Source: Paenibacillus_AA sp045062745 | Lineage (GTDB): Bacteria; Bacillota; Bacilli; Paenibacillales; NBRC-103111 | Direction of reading: 5' to 3' | DNA: 64,000 nucleotides | Assembly (NCBI RefSeq): GCF_045062745.1 | Contig: NZ_JBJGED010000023.1 | Location: 72,778 to 136,777, forward strand | Shown: piece after piece, positions 17,581 to 25,493 of the stretch | Numbering within the stretch: the stretch's first letter is position 1 | Layout: the number at the start of each line of letters is the position of its first letter | Program-made: the position numbers and the translations under genes | The notes under the pieces: generated by a model | What the model saw: the letters and a program-made list of their open reading frames with translations, nothing else | Databases searched by the model: none | Told to the model about the DNA's origin: nothing

Positions 17581-18722
17581 CTCGGTACCCCTCCATTCTC
17601 GGATTGCAGCCCCTGCGGGGCCAGGGTGATCCATTCGTCGCGGTGGATCACCTCGATGCGGCTCACGTCGACGCGCCGCTGCACTTCTTCCGTAGACAGC
17701 CCGGCGGCTGCCTGCAGTTGCCACGCGGCGTAGTTCACCACGCCGCGGCCGAGCACATCCCCGGCGCGGTTCACGACCTCGATGACGTCGCCGGGGTGGA
17801 AGTCGCCCTCGACACCGACGACGCCGGCCGGAAGCAGGCTGCGACCGCCGGCGACGAGCGCCGTCTCCGCGCCGGCGTCGACGACCGCGCGCCCGTGCGC
17901 GAGGGAGTGGAAGCCGATCCACTGCTTCTTCGTCGAGAGTGTATGCAGGCTCGTCTCGAAGTACGTGCCCTTGCCGTCCTCGCCGACGCCGAGTGCTAGA
18001 TCGCCGGGCTCGGCCGCCTTGCCGACGAAGACGGGCACTCCGCCGCGGACGGCGATACGCGCCGCCTCGATCTTCGAACGCATCCCGCCGGTGCCGACGG
18101 AGGAGCCGGAGCCGCCGGCCATCCGGAACAGCTCCTCGCTGATGACGCCAACCCGCTCGATGCGCCGGGCCTCGGCGTTCTTCCGCGGATCGTCCGTGTA
18201 CAGGCCGTCCGTGTCGGTGACGATCAGCAGCCGGTCGGCCTTGATCAGCGTAGCCACGAGGGCGGACAGCTTGTCGTTGTCGCCGAACTTCTGCTCCAGC
18301 TCGTCGACCGCCACCGTATCGTTCTCGTTAATGATCGGGATAACGCCATGCTGCAGCAGCTCCTCCAGCGTGTGCAGGGCGTTGTCGATCCGCTTGCGGT
18401 TCGAGAAGTCGGCCCGTGTGAGCAGGATCTGCGCGACCGCATAGCCGTGCCGGGCGAACGCTTCATTATAGCATTGCATGAGCAGCGCCTGGCCGACGGC
18501 GGCTGACGCTTGCTTCTCGTGCACGAGTTTGGGCCGCCTCGGGTAGCCGATGCGCCGGAAGCCGGCGGCTACGGCGCCGGACGTCACGAGGAGCACTTGG
18601 TAGCCCAGCTCCCGGAGCGCCGCGAGCTCAGAGGCGAAATATTCGATTTTGTCGCGGTTCAGTCCGCCTTCGTCGGAAGTGAGCGAGCTGCTGCCGATCT
18701 TCACTACGATTCGTCGGTTCAT
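17577..18722 (-). CDS. proB: Glutamate 5-kinase with C-terminal PUA domain
   Basis: 381 residues. The amino-acid-kinase domain contains KIGSSSLTSDEG, VTSGAVAAGFRR, NENDTVAVDEL and VTDTDGLYTDDP; a PUA domain occupies the last 80 residues or so (GVVGVEGDFHPGDVIEVV). It phosphorylates glutamate in the first step of proline synthesis. The ATG at 18722 has AAGGAG ten bases upstream. Upstream lie a dispersed repeat and a T-box leader whose terminator must be read through for expression, so proline limitation is the expected inducer. Confidence 0.95.
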   Translation of the reverse strand: MNRRIVVKIGSSSLTSDEGGLNRDKIEYFASELAALRELGYQVLLVTSGAVAAGFRRIGYPRRPKLVHEKQASAAVGQALLMQCYNEAFARHGYAVAQILLTRADFSNRKRIDNALHTLEELLQHGVIPIINENDTVAVDELEQKFGDNDKLSALVATLIKADRLLIVTDTDGLYTDDPRKNAEARRIERVGVISEELFRMAGGSGSSVGTGGMRSKIEAARIAVRGGVPVFVGKAAEPGDLALGVGEDGKGTYFETSLHTLSTKKQWIGFHSLAHGRAVVDAGAETALVAGGRSLLPAGVVGVEGDFHPGDVIEVVNRAGDVLGRGVVNYAAWQLQAAAGLSTEEVQRRVDVSRIEVIHRDEWITLAPQGLQSENGGVPR

Positions 18723-18746
18723 TAGAGGGACGCTCCTTCCCGAGAA

Positions 18747-18821
18747 ACCCCACAAAGTGACGTAGGACTTCGAAGTTTATTCCAGGGCAAAGCCTCTTTG
18801 CGGAGACCCCGGATTAATAAA
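18747..18821 (-). repeat. Dispersed intergenic repeat, copy 2 (proB leader)
   Basis: On the minus strand this reads TTTATTAATCCGGGGTCTCC, then GCAAAG, a divergent middle, then TCACTTTGTGGGGT, matching 8326-8394. It lies between the T-box terminator and proB, so it is part of the proB messenger leader. Confidence 0.75.
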
Positions 18822-18833
18822 ATCTACAAGGTC

Positions 18834-18873
18834 AAAAAAAGACTTCCGTCCTTAATGTATAAGGACGAAAGTC
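18834..18873 (-). terminator. T-box regulated intrinsic terminator
   Basis: On the minus strand GACTTTCGTCCTTA pairs with TAAGGACGGAAGTC, followed by seven T residues. The competing antiterminator would use the T-box sequence immediately upstream. Confidence 0.92.
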
Positions 18874-19099
18874 TGAGCTTCCGCGGTACCACCTTAGTTG
18901 ATGAGTCCAACACTCATCCGTCTTCATAAAGCCCATGTAACAGCGGGCCGCGCTGTCCGGCTCGTCGCCGGCCGTTCGGGGATGGGTTCGGTCAGTCAGG
19001 TCGGTAAATTTTCGCAGCCTGGAAATTTACTCTCTGATTCGACTGGGGCTGGCCTACTGGTCCCGTCTTCACGTTTATGTGGATGTTGCGATTCGATTT
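18834..19099 (-). promoter_or_regulatory. T-box riboswitch, proline-type specifier, controlling proBA(C)
   Basis: On the minus strand the leader has the stem I motif AGAGAG, a distal-loop segment containing GGCTGCGAAAA, then GACCGAACCCATCCCCGAAC with a candidate specifier codon CCC (proline) at 18984-18986, and finally the conserved T-box GGTGGTACCGCGGAA (18879-18893) just before the terminator. Uncharged tRNA-Pro should stabilise the antiterminator and switch on proB. The CCC assignment rests on its position after GAA in the usual stem I layout; the downstream proline genes agree with it. Confidence 0.92.
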
Positions 19100-19105
19100 C
19101 TTATT

Positions 19106-19134
19106 AGAATAGCACGGGGAAGGGCGGTTGTAAA
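19106..19134 (-). promoter_or_regulatory. SigA-type promoter of the T-box/proBA transcript
   Basis: On the minus strand TTTACA (-35) and TATTCT (-10) are separated by 17 bases, placing the start near 19099, just before the T-box stem I. Confidence 0.7.
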
Positions 19135-19145
19135 GATGATCCGGC

Positions 19146-20345
19146 CTAGAACAAATTCAGCCCGCCGATCCGGCTCACCGCTTCCTTCAGCCGGTCCTCC
19201 GAGGAGAGGAGGCCGATGCGCACATAGCCTTCGCCGTTCCGGCCGAAGCCGATGCCGGGCGCAGCCATCACATTCGCCCGCTCCAGGAGCGTGTCGGCTA
19301 GCTCGGCGGATGTGAAGCCCTTGGGGACCGGCAGCCAGGCGAAGAATGAACCCGGCGACGGCAAAGCCTGCCAGCCGATGTCGGAGAGAGCCCCATAGAA
19401 AGCATTGCGTCTCGATTCGTACATGGCGACGAGCTCCCGCACGCAGTCCTGCGGCCCGGTGAGCGCCGTCGCCGCGGCCGCCTGTATGCCACCGAACAGG
19501 CTGCAATAGTAGTGATCCTGCATCAGATTGATGAGCCGGACGAGCTCCGGATTGCCAAGCGCGAAGCCGACTCTCCAGCCGGCCATGTTATATGTCTTCG
19601 ACAGCGTATAGAGCTCGATGCCGACTTCCTTAGCGCCAGGCTGCTCAAGGAAGCTGACCGGCCGCTTCCCGTCGAAGCCGATCGCACCGTAGGCGAAGTC
19701 GCTGACGACCGCGATCCCGTTCTTGGCCGCGAAGCGGATCGTCTCCTCATAGAAGGAGACGGGGGCGGTCGCGCCGGTCGGGTTGTTCGGATAATTGATG
19801 AACATCAGCTTCGCCCGTTCCAGCTCGCGTGGCGACAGCGCGGAGTAGTCCGGCAGGAAGGCGTTCGATTCGCGCAGCGGCATGAACGCCATCTCCGCGC
19901 CCGCAAGCGCGACCCCCGACCAATAGTCGGGATAGCCCGGGTCCGGCACGAGGCACACGTCGCCCGGACCCAGCATAATTTGGCTGATCTCCACGAGCCC
20001 GGTCTTCCCGCCGAACAGCACCGCCACTTCCGTATCCGGGTCGAGGTCGACGCCGTAATCTTCCTTGTACCGGGCGGCGACGGCCTCCTTCAGGAACCGA
20101 TAGCCGCTGAAGGGCGGATATTTATGATAAAGCGGATTGGGCGCGGCTTCCTGCAGCGCAGCGACGATATGCGGCGGCGTCGGCTGATCCGGATTGCCTT
20201 GGCCCAAATTGATGACGTCATGGCCAAGCGAGATCTGATGGTTGACCTTGCTTACAAGGGAAGCGAAAAATTGCTCCGGGAGCCGCTTCATGCGGTCGGC
20301 CGGCTCGATGGCGAATGCAGATTTTACAGGGGCAGGATAAGTCAA
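19146..20345 (-). CDS. mtnE: Methionine-salvage transaminase (glutamine: 2-oxo-4-methylthiobutanoate type)
   Basis: 399 residues, fold-type I PLP aminotransferase closely following Bacillus MtnE (YkrV): RMKRLPEQFFASLV, HDVINLGQGNPDQPTPPHI, the aspartate region FINYPNNPTGATA, and the PLP lysine in YTLSKTYNMAGWRVGFA. It converts 2-oxo-4-methylthiobutanoate to methionine, preferring glutamine as donor in the Bacillus system. I favour the TTG at 20345, eight bases after GGAG; a GTG at 20354 overlaps that site and would add three residues. It is divergent from mtnU, which removes the alpha-ketoglutaramate by-product, so the pair forms a functional unit. Confidence 0.87.
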   Translation of the reverse strand: MTYPAPVKSAFAIEPADRMKRLPEQFFASLVSKVNHQISLGHDVINLGQGNPDQPTPPHIVAALQEAAPNPLYHKYPPFSGYRFLKEAVAARYKEDYGVDLDPDTEVAVLFGGKTGLVEISQIMLGPGDVCLVPDPGYPDYWSGVALAGAEMAFMPLRESNAFLPDYSALSPRELERAKLMFINYPNNPTGATAPVSFYEETIRFAAKNGIAVVSDFAYGAIGFDGKRPVSFLEQPGAKEVGIELYTLSKTYNMAGWRVGFALGNPELVRLINLMQDHYYCSLFGGIQAAAATALTGPQDCVRELVAMYESRRNAFYGALSDIGWQALPSPGSFFAWLPVPKGFTSAELADTLLERANVMAAPGIGFGRNGEGYVRIGLLSSEDRLKEAVSRIGGLNLF

Positions 20346-20375
20346 AGTTCTCACTCCGATTGTTGGAATATCCTG

Positions 20376-20404
20376 ATTATACTTCGAACCGGTTCATTTT
20401 CCAA
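20376..20404 (-). promoter_or_regulatory. Promoter of mtnE with internal palindrome
   Basis: On the minus strand TTGGAA and TATAAT are 17 bases apart. The spacer contains the perfect palindrome GAACCGGTTC (20386-20395), a possible operator. Confidence 0.65.
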
Positions 20405-20416
20405 TTCATCCGGCGG

Positions 20417-20445
20417 TTGTCGTCGCATCTAAGTTAGTCTAAGAT
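20417..20445 (+). promoter_or_regulatory. Candidate promoter of mtnU
   Basis: TTGTCG and TAAGAT are separated by 17 bases, about 35 bases before the mtnU start, back to back with the mtnE promoter. Confidence 0.5.
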
Positions 20446-20479
20446 AGAAGAAAATGAACGTAAGCGGGGGAAATGGACG

Positions 20480-21283
20480 ATGACTGAACAGGCGCCACTA
20501 CGAGTATCCGTCCTGCAGATGGATATCGCCATCGGCGAGCCGGATCGCAATTTCGCGCGGCTGAACGAGCTGCTGTGCGAAGCGGTTGCGTCGGAGCCGA
20601 AGCCGGATGTGATCGTCGTACCGGAGATGTGGAACACCGGCTATGCGCTCGATCGCATCCAAGAGCTCGCCGATCCGAACGGCGAACGAACGAAGCGGAC
20701 GATCTCGGCCTTCTGCCGCGAGCATGGCGTCCATGTAATCGCCGGCTCCATCGCCGAGAAGACGGGGAATGACGTACGCAACACAATCTATGCCTTCGAC
20801 CGGAAAGGGAGGGAGAACGGAAGCTATTCCAAAATTCATCTGTTCCGGTTGATGGATGAGGAGAAGCACCTGGCTGCAGGCGACCAGTTGGGCGAGCTGC
20901 AGCTGGACGGCGTACAGGCCGGGATGATGATCTGCTACGACATCCGATTCCCGGAGCTGTCCCGCAAGCTCGCGCTCCAAGGGGCGAAAGTATTGTTCGT
21001 ACCGGCCGAATGGCCGCATCCGAGGCTCCATCATTGGCGTACGCTGCTGACCGCCCGTGCGATCGAGAATCAGATGTACGTCGTCGCCTGCAACCGGGTC
21101 GGGCGCAGCGGGACTACCGACTTCTTCGGCCATTCCATGATCATCGATCCGTGGGGCGATGTGATTGCGGAAGGCGATGAGGAAGAAAGGATTATTCGGG
21201 GGGAGCTGGATCTCAGCCTCGTGGACAAAGTGAGAACGACGATCCCGGTATTCAAGGACCGCAGGCCGGAGCTTTACGTCTAG
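20480..21283 (+). CDS. mtnU: Omega-amidase of methionine salvage (nitrilase superfamily)
   Basis: 267 residues with the nitrilase triad: Glu in VVPEMWNTGY (about 50), Lys in YSKIHLFRLMDEEKHL (about 118), and Cys in MMICYDIRFPELSRKLA (about 155). Bacillus MtnU (YkrU) is an omega-amidase that hydrolyses the alpha-ketoglutaramate left by MtnE when glutamine is the amino donor, pulling the transamination to completion. The divergent arrangement with mtnE supports that role; other carbon-nitrogen hydrolase substrates are possible. Confidence 0.85.
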   Translation: MTEQAPLRVSVLQMDIAIGEPDRNFARLNELLCEAVASEPKPDVIVVPEMWNTGYALDRIQELADPNGERTKRTISAFCREHGVHVIAGSIAEKTGNDVRNTIYAFDRKGRENGSYSKIHLFRLMDEEKHLAAGDQLGELQLDGVQAGMMICYDIRFPELSRKLALQGAKVLFVPAEWPHPRLHHWRTLLTARAIENQMYVVACNRVGRSGTTDFFGHSMIIDPWGDVIAEGDEEERIIRGELDLSLVDKVRTTIPVFKDRRPELYV

Positions 21284-21302
21284 TCCGTGCATGCAGCGAG
21301 AG

Positions 21303-21368
21303 ACGGTTTGACGAAGCACGATGGCGTTCGCTGCGAGCGCAATTCGACTCTTGTCAAACCGTGTTTTG
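21303..21368 (+). terminator. Terminator-like inverted repeat after mtnU
   Basis: ACGGTTTGAC (21303-21312) and GTCAAACCGT (21353-21362) are perfect complements around a 40-base loop that holds a second small hairpin, followed by GTTTTGTG. Confidence 0.55.
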
Positions 21369-21452
21369 TGTGCTTGAATAAAGACAGGTTAGAAACATGT
21401 ATGCACAAAGTAGGCATCTGATCTGAGAAGATTTTCGGGGAGGAAATCAGCG

Positions 21453-22712
21453 ATGAGTGAATGGTCTGCGATTACGAACGAAAGTTGGAATTCCCGGCTC
21501 AAGGCATCCGTTCCATGGGGATCCAGTACGAGCTCGAAGGCACCGGGTTTGATGCCGGAAGAGCCGGCCGTCATAGTGAAAGGCCAAGGATGCCGGGTGT
21601 GGGACGCGGAGGGCCGGTCCTTTATCGATTTCCGCAACGGGCTTGGCCCGATTACGCTCGGCTACCAGTACCCGGATGTGGATGAAGCGATCCGCGCTCA
21701 GCTGTCGAACGGCATTATTTTCGGGCATCCCCATCCGCTCGAAGCGGAAGTGGCGGAGCTGCTGTGCGAGGTTATTCCTTGCGCCGAGCAGGCGCGGTTC
21801 CTCAAGACCGGAGGGGAAGCGCTGGCTGCGGCCATCCGCATCGCACGCGCTTACACCGGTCGCGATCATATTATTCAGGTAGGCTACAACGGATGGGTGA
21901 ACACGCTCGGTTCCGGCGGACTCTCGCTTCCGGGCGTGCAGTCGTCCGGCTCTTCTATCCCGGGCGTCCCCGCCGCGCTAACGGCGTTGCATCACGTCGC
22001 GCGATGGAACGATGTCGTCGGGCTCGAGCAGCTGCTGGACGCCTATACCGGCCAAGTGGCGGCCGTCGTTATCGCGGCCGATTATGTGGGGATGGCGGCT
22101 GGAGCGCAGTATTACCCCGCCGTCCGCGAGTTGACTCGCAAGCACGGGACGCTGCTCGTGTACGATGAGATCGTCACCGGCTTCCGGATGGCGCTGGGCG
22201 GCATTCAAGAGTACTTCGGCGTCACGCCCGATCTTGCCGTGTTCAGCAAAGGGATGGCGAACGGCATGCCGATCTCCGCGTACGTAGGCCGCAAGGAAGT
22301 GATGTCGGTCGTCAAACCGGGCGGCGCAGTCGTCTCCTCCACGTTCGGAGGGGAGACCTTGTCCCTGGCGGCTGTCAAGGCTGCCGTGAACGTCTATCGG
22401 ACGCAAAACGTGATCGACCATATCTGGAAGCAAGGCGAAGCGATGTGGACGGGGTTGAACGAGCGGTTCGCCCGCCACGGCATCGCTCTGGAGATGAAAG
22501 GGATGTTCCCTTGTCCGTCGATTACGACGAAGCCAGGTGCCGAGGACGGATTAACGAACCGATTCCTGCGCGAAGCGTATCGTCAAGGCGTCTCGCTGTA
22601 CAACGTCTCTTATGTGAACTTCAGCCATAAGGAGGCCGATATCGCCGAAGCGCTCGACCGCCTCGATGAAGCTTGCCGCAACGTCGCCGCCGTGCAGCTG
22701 GGGCAGGGGTAA
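21453..22712 (+). CDS. Class III aminotransferase, glutamate-1-semialdehyde aminomutase-like
   Basis: 419 residues. The PLP lysine is in VFSKGMANGMPISAYVGRKE, the cofactor aspartate in LLVYDEIVTGFRM, and the N-terminal GLGPITLGYQYPDVDEAI matches the class III family closest to GSA aminomutase. The protein is probably not HemL itself: hem genes are absent, and the gene is followed at once by two amidohydrolase-fold genes (6 and 31 bases apart). Similar aminomutase-like enzymes sit in sugar, amino-sugar and secondary-metabolite clusters. A weak promoter TTGTCA-N17-TTGAAT lies upstream at about 21351-21379. Substrate unknown. Confidence 0.75.
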   Translation: MSEWSAITNESWNSRLKASVPWGSSTSSKAPGLMPEEPAVIVKGQGCRVWDAEGRSFIDFRNGLGPITLGYQYPDVDEAIRAQLSNGIIFGHPHPLEAEVAELLCEVIPCAEQARFLKTGGEALAAAIRIARAYTGRDHIIQVGYNGWVNTLGSGGLSLPGVQSSGSSIPGVPAALTALHHVARWNDVVGLEQLLDAYTGQVAAVVIAADYVGMAAGAQYYPAVRELTRKHGTLLVYDEIVTGFRMALGGIQEYFGVTPDLAVFSKGMANGMPISAYVGRKEVMSVVKPGGAVVSSTFGGETLSLAAVKAAVNVYRTQNVIDHIWKQGEAMWTGLNERFARHGIALEMKGMFPCPSITTKPGAEDGLTNRFLREAYRQGVSLYNVSYVNFSHKEADIAEALDRLDEACRNVAAVQLGQG

Positions 22713-22717
22713 GCGCG

Positions 22718-23455
22718 ATGATCATAGATGCGCACACCCATGTGTGGGGGGAGCGATACGAGGCGAGTACCCGGGATTTGCTGAAGGCGTGCGAGCAGTA
22801 TCACATCGACAAGCTGTATGTCTCCGGGCTGCAGACTCATTATTCCGACTCGTCCGAGATCGCTAGGCTGAACGGCGATGTCCATCGGTTCATGCGGGAG
22901 CAGCCTGGGCTCGTGGAAGGGTACTGCTATGTGAATCCGGCCAATGATGATGCGCAGGACGTCCTGAAGCGCGGTATCGAAGAGTACGGCATGTCCGGGA
23001 TGAAGCTGTGGGTGGCGACTTTTTGCGATGACCCTCGCGTATTCCCGCTTGTCGAGATGTGTATCGGTTACAAGGTGCCGATCCTCATTCACGCTTTTCA
23101 CAAAGCGGTCGGCCAGCTCGAGCACGAATCGACCGGCGTCCATGTGGCTAGGCTCGCGGCTCGATATCCGGAGGCGAAGCTGCTCATGGCGCATTTCGGC
23201 GGCAATGGCTATCACGGTATCAAGGCGATTCGGGATTGTCCGAACGTATGGGCCGATTTCTCCGGCACGTACTTCCGCCGAGACGAGTTGGATTATGCGA
23301 TCGGTCAAATCGGCGCTGGGCGGATCGTGTTCGGCTCAGACATGAACATTACGTATTTGGTCAACGTCGGCCAGCTGGAGGAAGCGGAGCTTACGCCGGA
23401 AGAGAAGGACTTGATTTATTATAAAAATGCTTTGAAGCTGTTCGATCGGACATGA
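22718..23455 (+). CDS. Amidohydrolase family 2 metal-dependent hydrolase
   Basis: 245 residues, TIM-barrel amidohydrolase. Metal ligands are intact: MIIDAHTHVWG (HxH), ILIHAFHKAV, LLMAHFGGNGYHG and the final aspartate in IVFGSDMN. This group includes decarboxylases and lactonases, so 'hydrolase' is only the fold-level call. The ATG at 22718 is right after the stop of the aminotransferase; an upstream in-frame start lies within that gene. It ends 31 bases before a second, degenerate relative. Confidence 0.75.
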   Translation: MIIDAHTHVWGERYEASTRDLLKACEQYHIDKLYVSGLQTHYSDSSEIARLNGDVHRFMREQPGLVEGYCYVNPANDDAQDVLKRGIEEYGMSGMKLWVATFCDDPRVFPLVEMCIGYKVPILIHAFHKAVGQLEHESTGVHVARLAARYPEAKLLMAHFGGNGYHGIKAIRDCPNVWADFSGTYFRRDELDYAIGQIGAGRIVFGSDMNITYLVNVGQLEEAELTPEEKDLIYYKNALKLFDRT

Positions 23456-23486
23456 TATTCGCTCCGTTGAACGGAAGCCAGGGGGG

Positions 23487-24254
23487 ATGAACTTGTACCA
23501 GGACGTTAACGCGCTGCTCGGCCAATGGCCGTTTCGCAAAGTACGCAAAAACACGCTGGGCGATCTTCGTAAGGTGCATGCAGCGAACAAGATCTCCGGC
23601 GGTTATGTGGCATCGCTGAACAGTGTGTTTTACAATGACCCGTTCGAAGGCGACGAGGAGCTGCACGAGCAGATCCAAGGCACGGAGTATAAGCATATTC
23701 TGACGGTTAATCCGGAGCTGCCGGGCTGGGAGCGGGATATCGAGGAGGGCATCCGCCGGTTCGACATTCACGGGGTGCGCATTTATCCGTGCTACCATGC
23801 GTTCGATCTCAATGGAGAAGATGTGGCGCGGCTGTGCAAGCAGCTGATCCGCCATAAGCTTCCGCTGTTCATCTCCCACCGGATGGAGGATGAGCGGCTC
23901 GACTACTTGCTGAAGCAAACTCCGTTGCCGGTCGATTCGGTGCGCCGGTTCATCGAGAGTCAGCCGGAGCTTACAATCGTGTTGCTGACGATTCGGATCG
24001 GGGAGATCGAGACGCTCCGGGAGGAGATTAACGCTCATTCCCGCGTCTATATGGACACCTCCGGGTTGAAGGACCGAACCTTTGTCGTCGAGGATCTCGT
24101 GAAGGTCGTACCGGTCGAACGGATTTTATACGGCTCCTTGCATCCGCTATTTGCCCTCAAGAGCTCTTACTTGCTGGTGGAGATGGCGGACGTGGCGCCG
24201 GACATCAAGGAATGTATTTTCGGCAGGAATGCGGACGTATTGAAGAGGAGTTAA
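23487..24254 (+). CDS. Amidohydrolase-fold protein without the usual metal ligands
   Basis: 255 residues with the same overall barrel order as its neighbour, but the N-terminal HxH is replaced by VNALLGQWPF and the C-terminal aspartate position reads YGSLHPLFAL. A histidine remains in LFISHRMEDERLDY. It may be a non-catalytic partner or a divergent enzyme. The start is uncertain: the ATG at 23487 abuts the GGGGGG ribosome site, while the TTG at 23493 has better spacing and would begin with YQDVNALLG. It is the last gene of a three-gene unit. Confidence 0.65.
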   Translation: MNLYQDVNALLGQWPFRKVRKNTLGDLRKVHAANKISGGYVASLNSVFYNDPFEGDEELHEQIQGTEYKHILTVNPELPGWERDIEEGIRRFDIHGVRIYPCYHAFDLNGEDVARLCKQLIRHKLPLFISHRMEDERLDYLLKQTPLPVDSVRRFIESQPELTIVLLTIRIGEIETLREEINAHSRVYMDTSGLKDRTFVVEDLVKVVPVERILYGSLHPLFALKSSYLLVEMADVAPDIKECIFGRNADVLKRS

Positions 24255-24261
24255 ACGGAGG

Positions 24262-24308
24262 AAAAAATAGGGCTGTCCCTGAGCCGGATGAACGGCGCGG
24301 GACAGCCC
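24262..24308 (-). terminator. Terminator for the anti-sigma/sigma operon
   Basis: GGGCTGTCCC and GGGACAGCCC are perfect 10-bp complements; read on the minus strand they are followed by TATTTTTTCC. It sits between convergent genes and may also act weakly on the plus strand. Confidence 0.8.
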
Positions 24309-24323
24309 TTCTCGTCGTATCGC

Positions 24324-25493
24324 TTACCGGTAATCGATCGTCCAACGGTCGATCTTGACTTCTCCCTTTTCCTCTTTCAAGATGCAGGTCAAATAGGCGT
24401 CCTGGGTGCCGGACATGACATAAGTCATTGTGAAGGTCATTTCCTTCTGGGCCGCATCCCGAATCGTAAGCGAAGCGTCCTTCACCGACTTGATCGGGCC
24501 GGGCGGCAGAAGGCCAGGGGAGCCGCCTGTCACCATATACCCGTCTCCTGAGGAGATGACATACTGGTTCAATAATTCGCTTGCTTTGGACGCGACGAAC
24601 GCACCGCTCAGCCATGACCGGATTTGCTCCCGCTGATTGGCGTTCGCCTGCTTCTCCGACATCGGAAGCCGAAAATGAGCATCTATCGCTTGGATCCAAT
24701 CCGCCACCGGGGCCGGGTCGAGGGAACCGTTCGGATCGAACCTCGGTCTCTTTGTGGCGGAATACGGCTGCAGCAGGCCGGACAGCTCGTCGGAGCTAAG
24801 CGCAGGAGGCGCCGTCACGGTGCTTACCTGAATGTCTTGTACGCTGCCGGAATTCGGGGTGCCGTCGAGAATCGGCGCGGAGATCGAGTTATAGCGCGTC
24901 AATACGAGCATGGCCGTTCCGGTGGAGCCGGGGGTGCCGAACTTCGTCTTCTCTCCCTCGTCGCGGAAGCTGAGCCTGAATCGGACGGAATCGGCAGCCA
25001 TCGACTCTGCCCGGGGCATCCGGGCAGCCGACGTCGGCGACGGGGTGAAGACGACTTCCTCCGGATGATACCCGCTGAGCGGGGTGGAATATTCGTACGT
25101 TCCTTCGAGCGGCACACTGCCGGAGAACACGACGGTTGCCGATTGTTGCCCGTTCGGGTCCCTCTGGGTGGATTCAACGGTCATCCCGCCAACCTTGTCG
25201 CCCGGATGAAGCATAGCCGGATCGTAAGTGACTGCGGTGGAGGCTGTCGGTGTGGACAGCGGGGTGTCGATCGGATCGGGAGCCTCGCTTCTTATGAACA
25301 GGATTGCTGCCGCTATTGAGAGTACTGCAAGCGGAAGCGTCCACGACAGGCGGAACGGTCGGCTTTTAACGGAACCTCGGTCTGACTCGAAAAGTCGCTT
25401 CTCCACCTTTTGCATCATTGAGGGGGTGAAGGGCTTGCCGGACACCGGTCCCTCTCTCAACGCGTTGTACCAATCCGGTTTAGGTGCGTTCAT
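24324..25493 (-). CDS. Membrane-anchored anti-sigma factor, cognate to the adjacent ECF sigma
   Basis: 389 residues. A cytoplasmic N-terminus of about 50 residues with MMQKVEKRLFES is followed by one membrane span (about 55-72, LSWTLPLAVLSIAAAILFI) and a long extracytoplasmic part with a proline/threonine-rich stalk and a C-terminal domain ending in VKIDRWTIDYR. There is no zinc-binding HxxxCxxC motif, so it is not a ZAS-type anti-sigma. The ATG at 25493 lies nine bases after GGAGG; one at 25502 touches it. It overlaps the sigma gene. The anti-sigma role is inferred from topology, coupling and order; the signal is unknown. Confidence 0.7.
   Translation of the reverse strand: MNAPKPDWYNALREGPVSGKPFTPSMMQKVEKRLFESDRGSVKSRPFRLSWTLPLAVLSIAAAILFIRSEAPDPIDTPLSTPTASTAVTYDPAMLHPGDKVGGMTVESTQRDPNGQQSATVVFSGSVPLEGTYEYSTPLSGYHPEEVVFTPSPTSAARMPRAESMAADSVRFRLSFRDEGEKTKFGTPGSTGTAMLVLTRYNSISAPILDGTPNSGSVQDIQVSTVTAPPALSSDELSGLLQPYSATKRPRFDPNGSLDPAPVADWIQAIDAHFRLPMSEKQANANQREQIRSWLSGAFVASKASELLNQYVISSGDGYMVTGGSPGLLPPGPIKSVKDASLTIRDAAQKEMTFTMTYVMSGTQDAYLTCILKEEKGEVKIDRWTIDYR

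Noticed and set aside
17578..17922. Extended proA reading frame reaching 17922
   Set aside because: The extra codons are an out-of-frame reading of proB; the ATG at 17580 overlaps the proB stop and gives the standard 415 residues.
20355..20479. SAM riboswitch for mtnE or mtnU
   Set aside because: The 125-base interval is too short and lacks the conserved elements; ordinary promoters account for it.
23487..24254. Pseudogene status for the second amidohydrolase-fold gene
   Set aside because: The frame is intact, full length and well placed; only the metal ligands are missing, which fits a divergent or partner protein better than decay.
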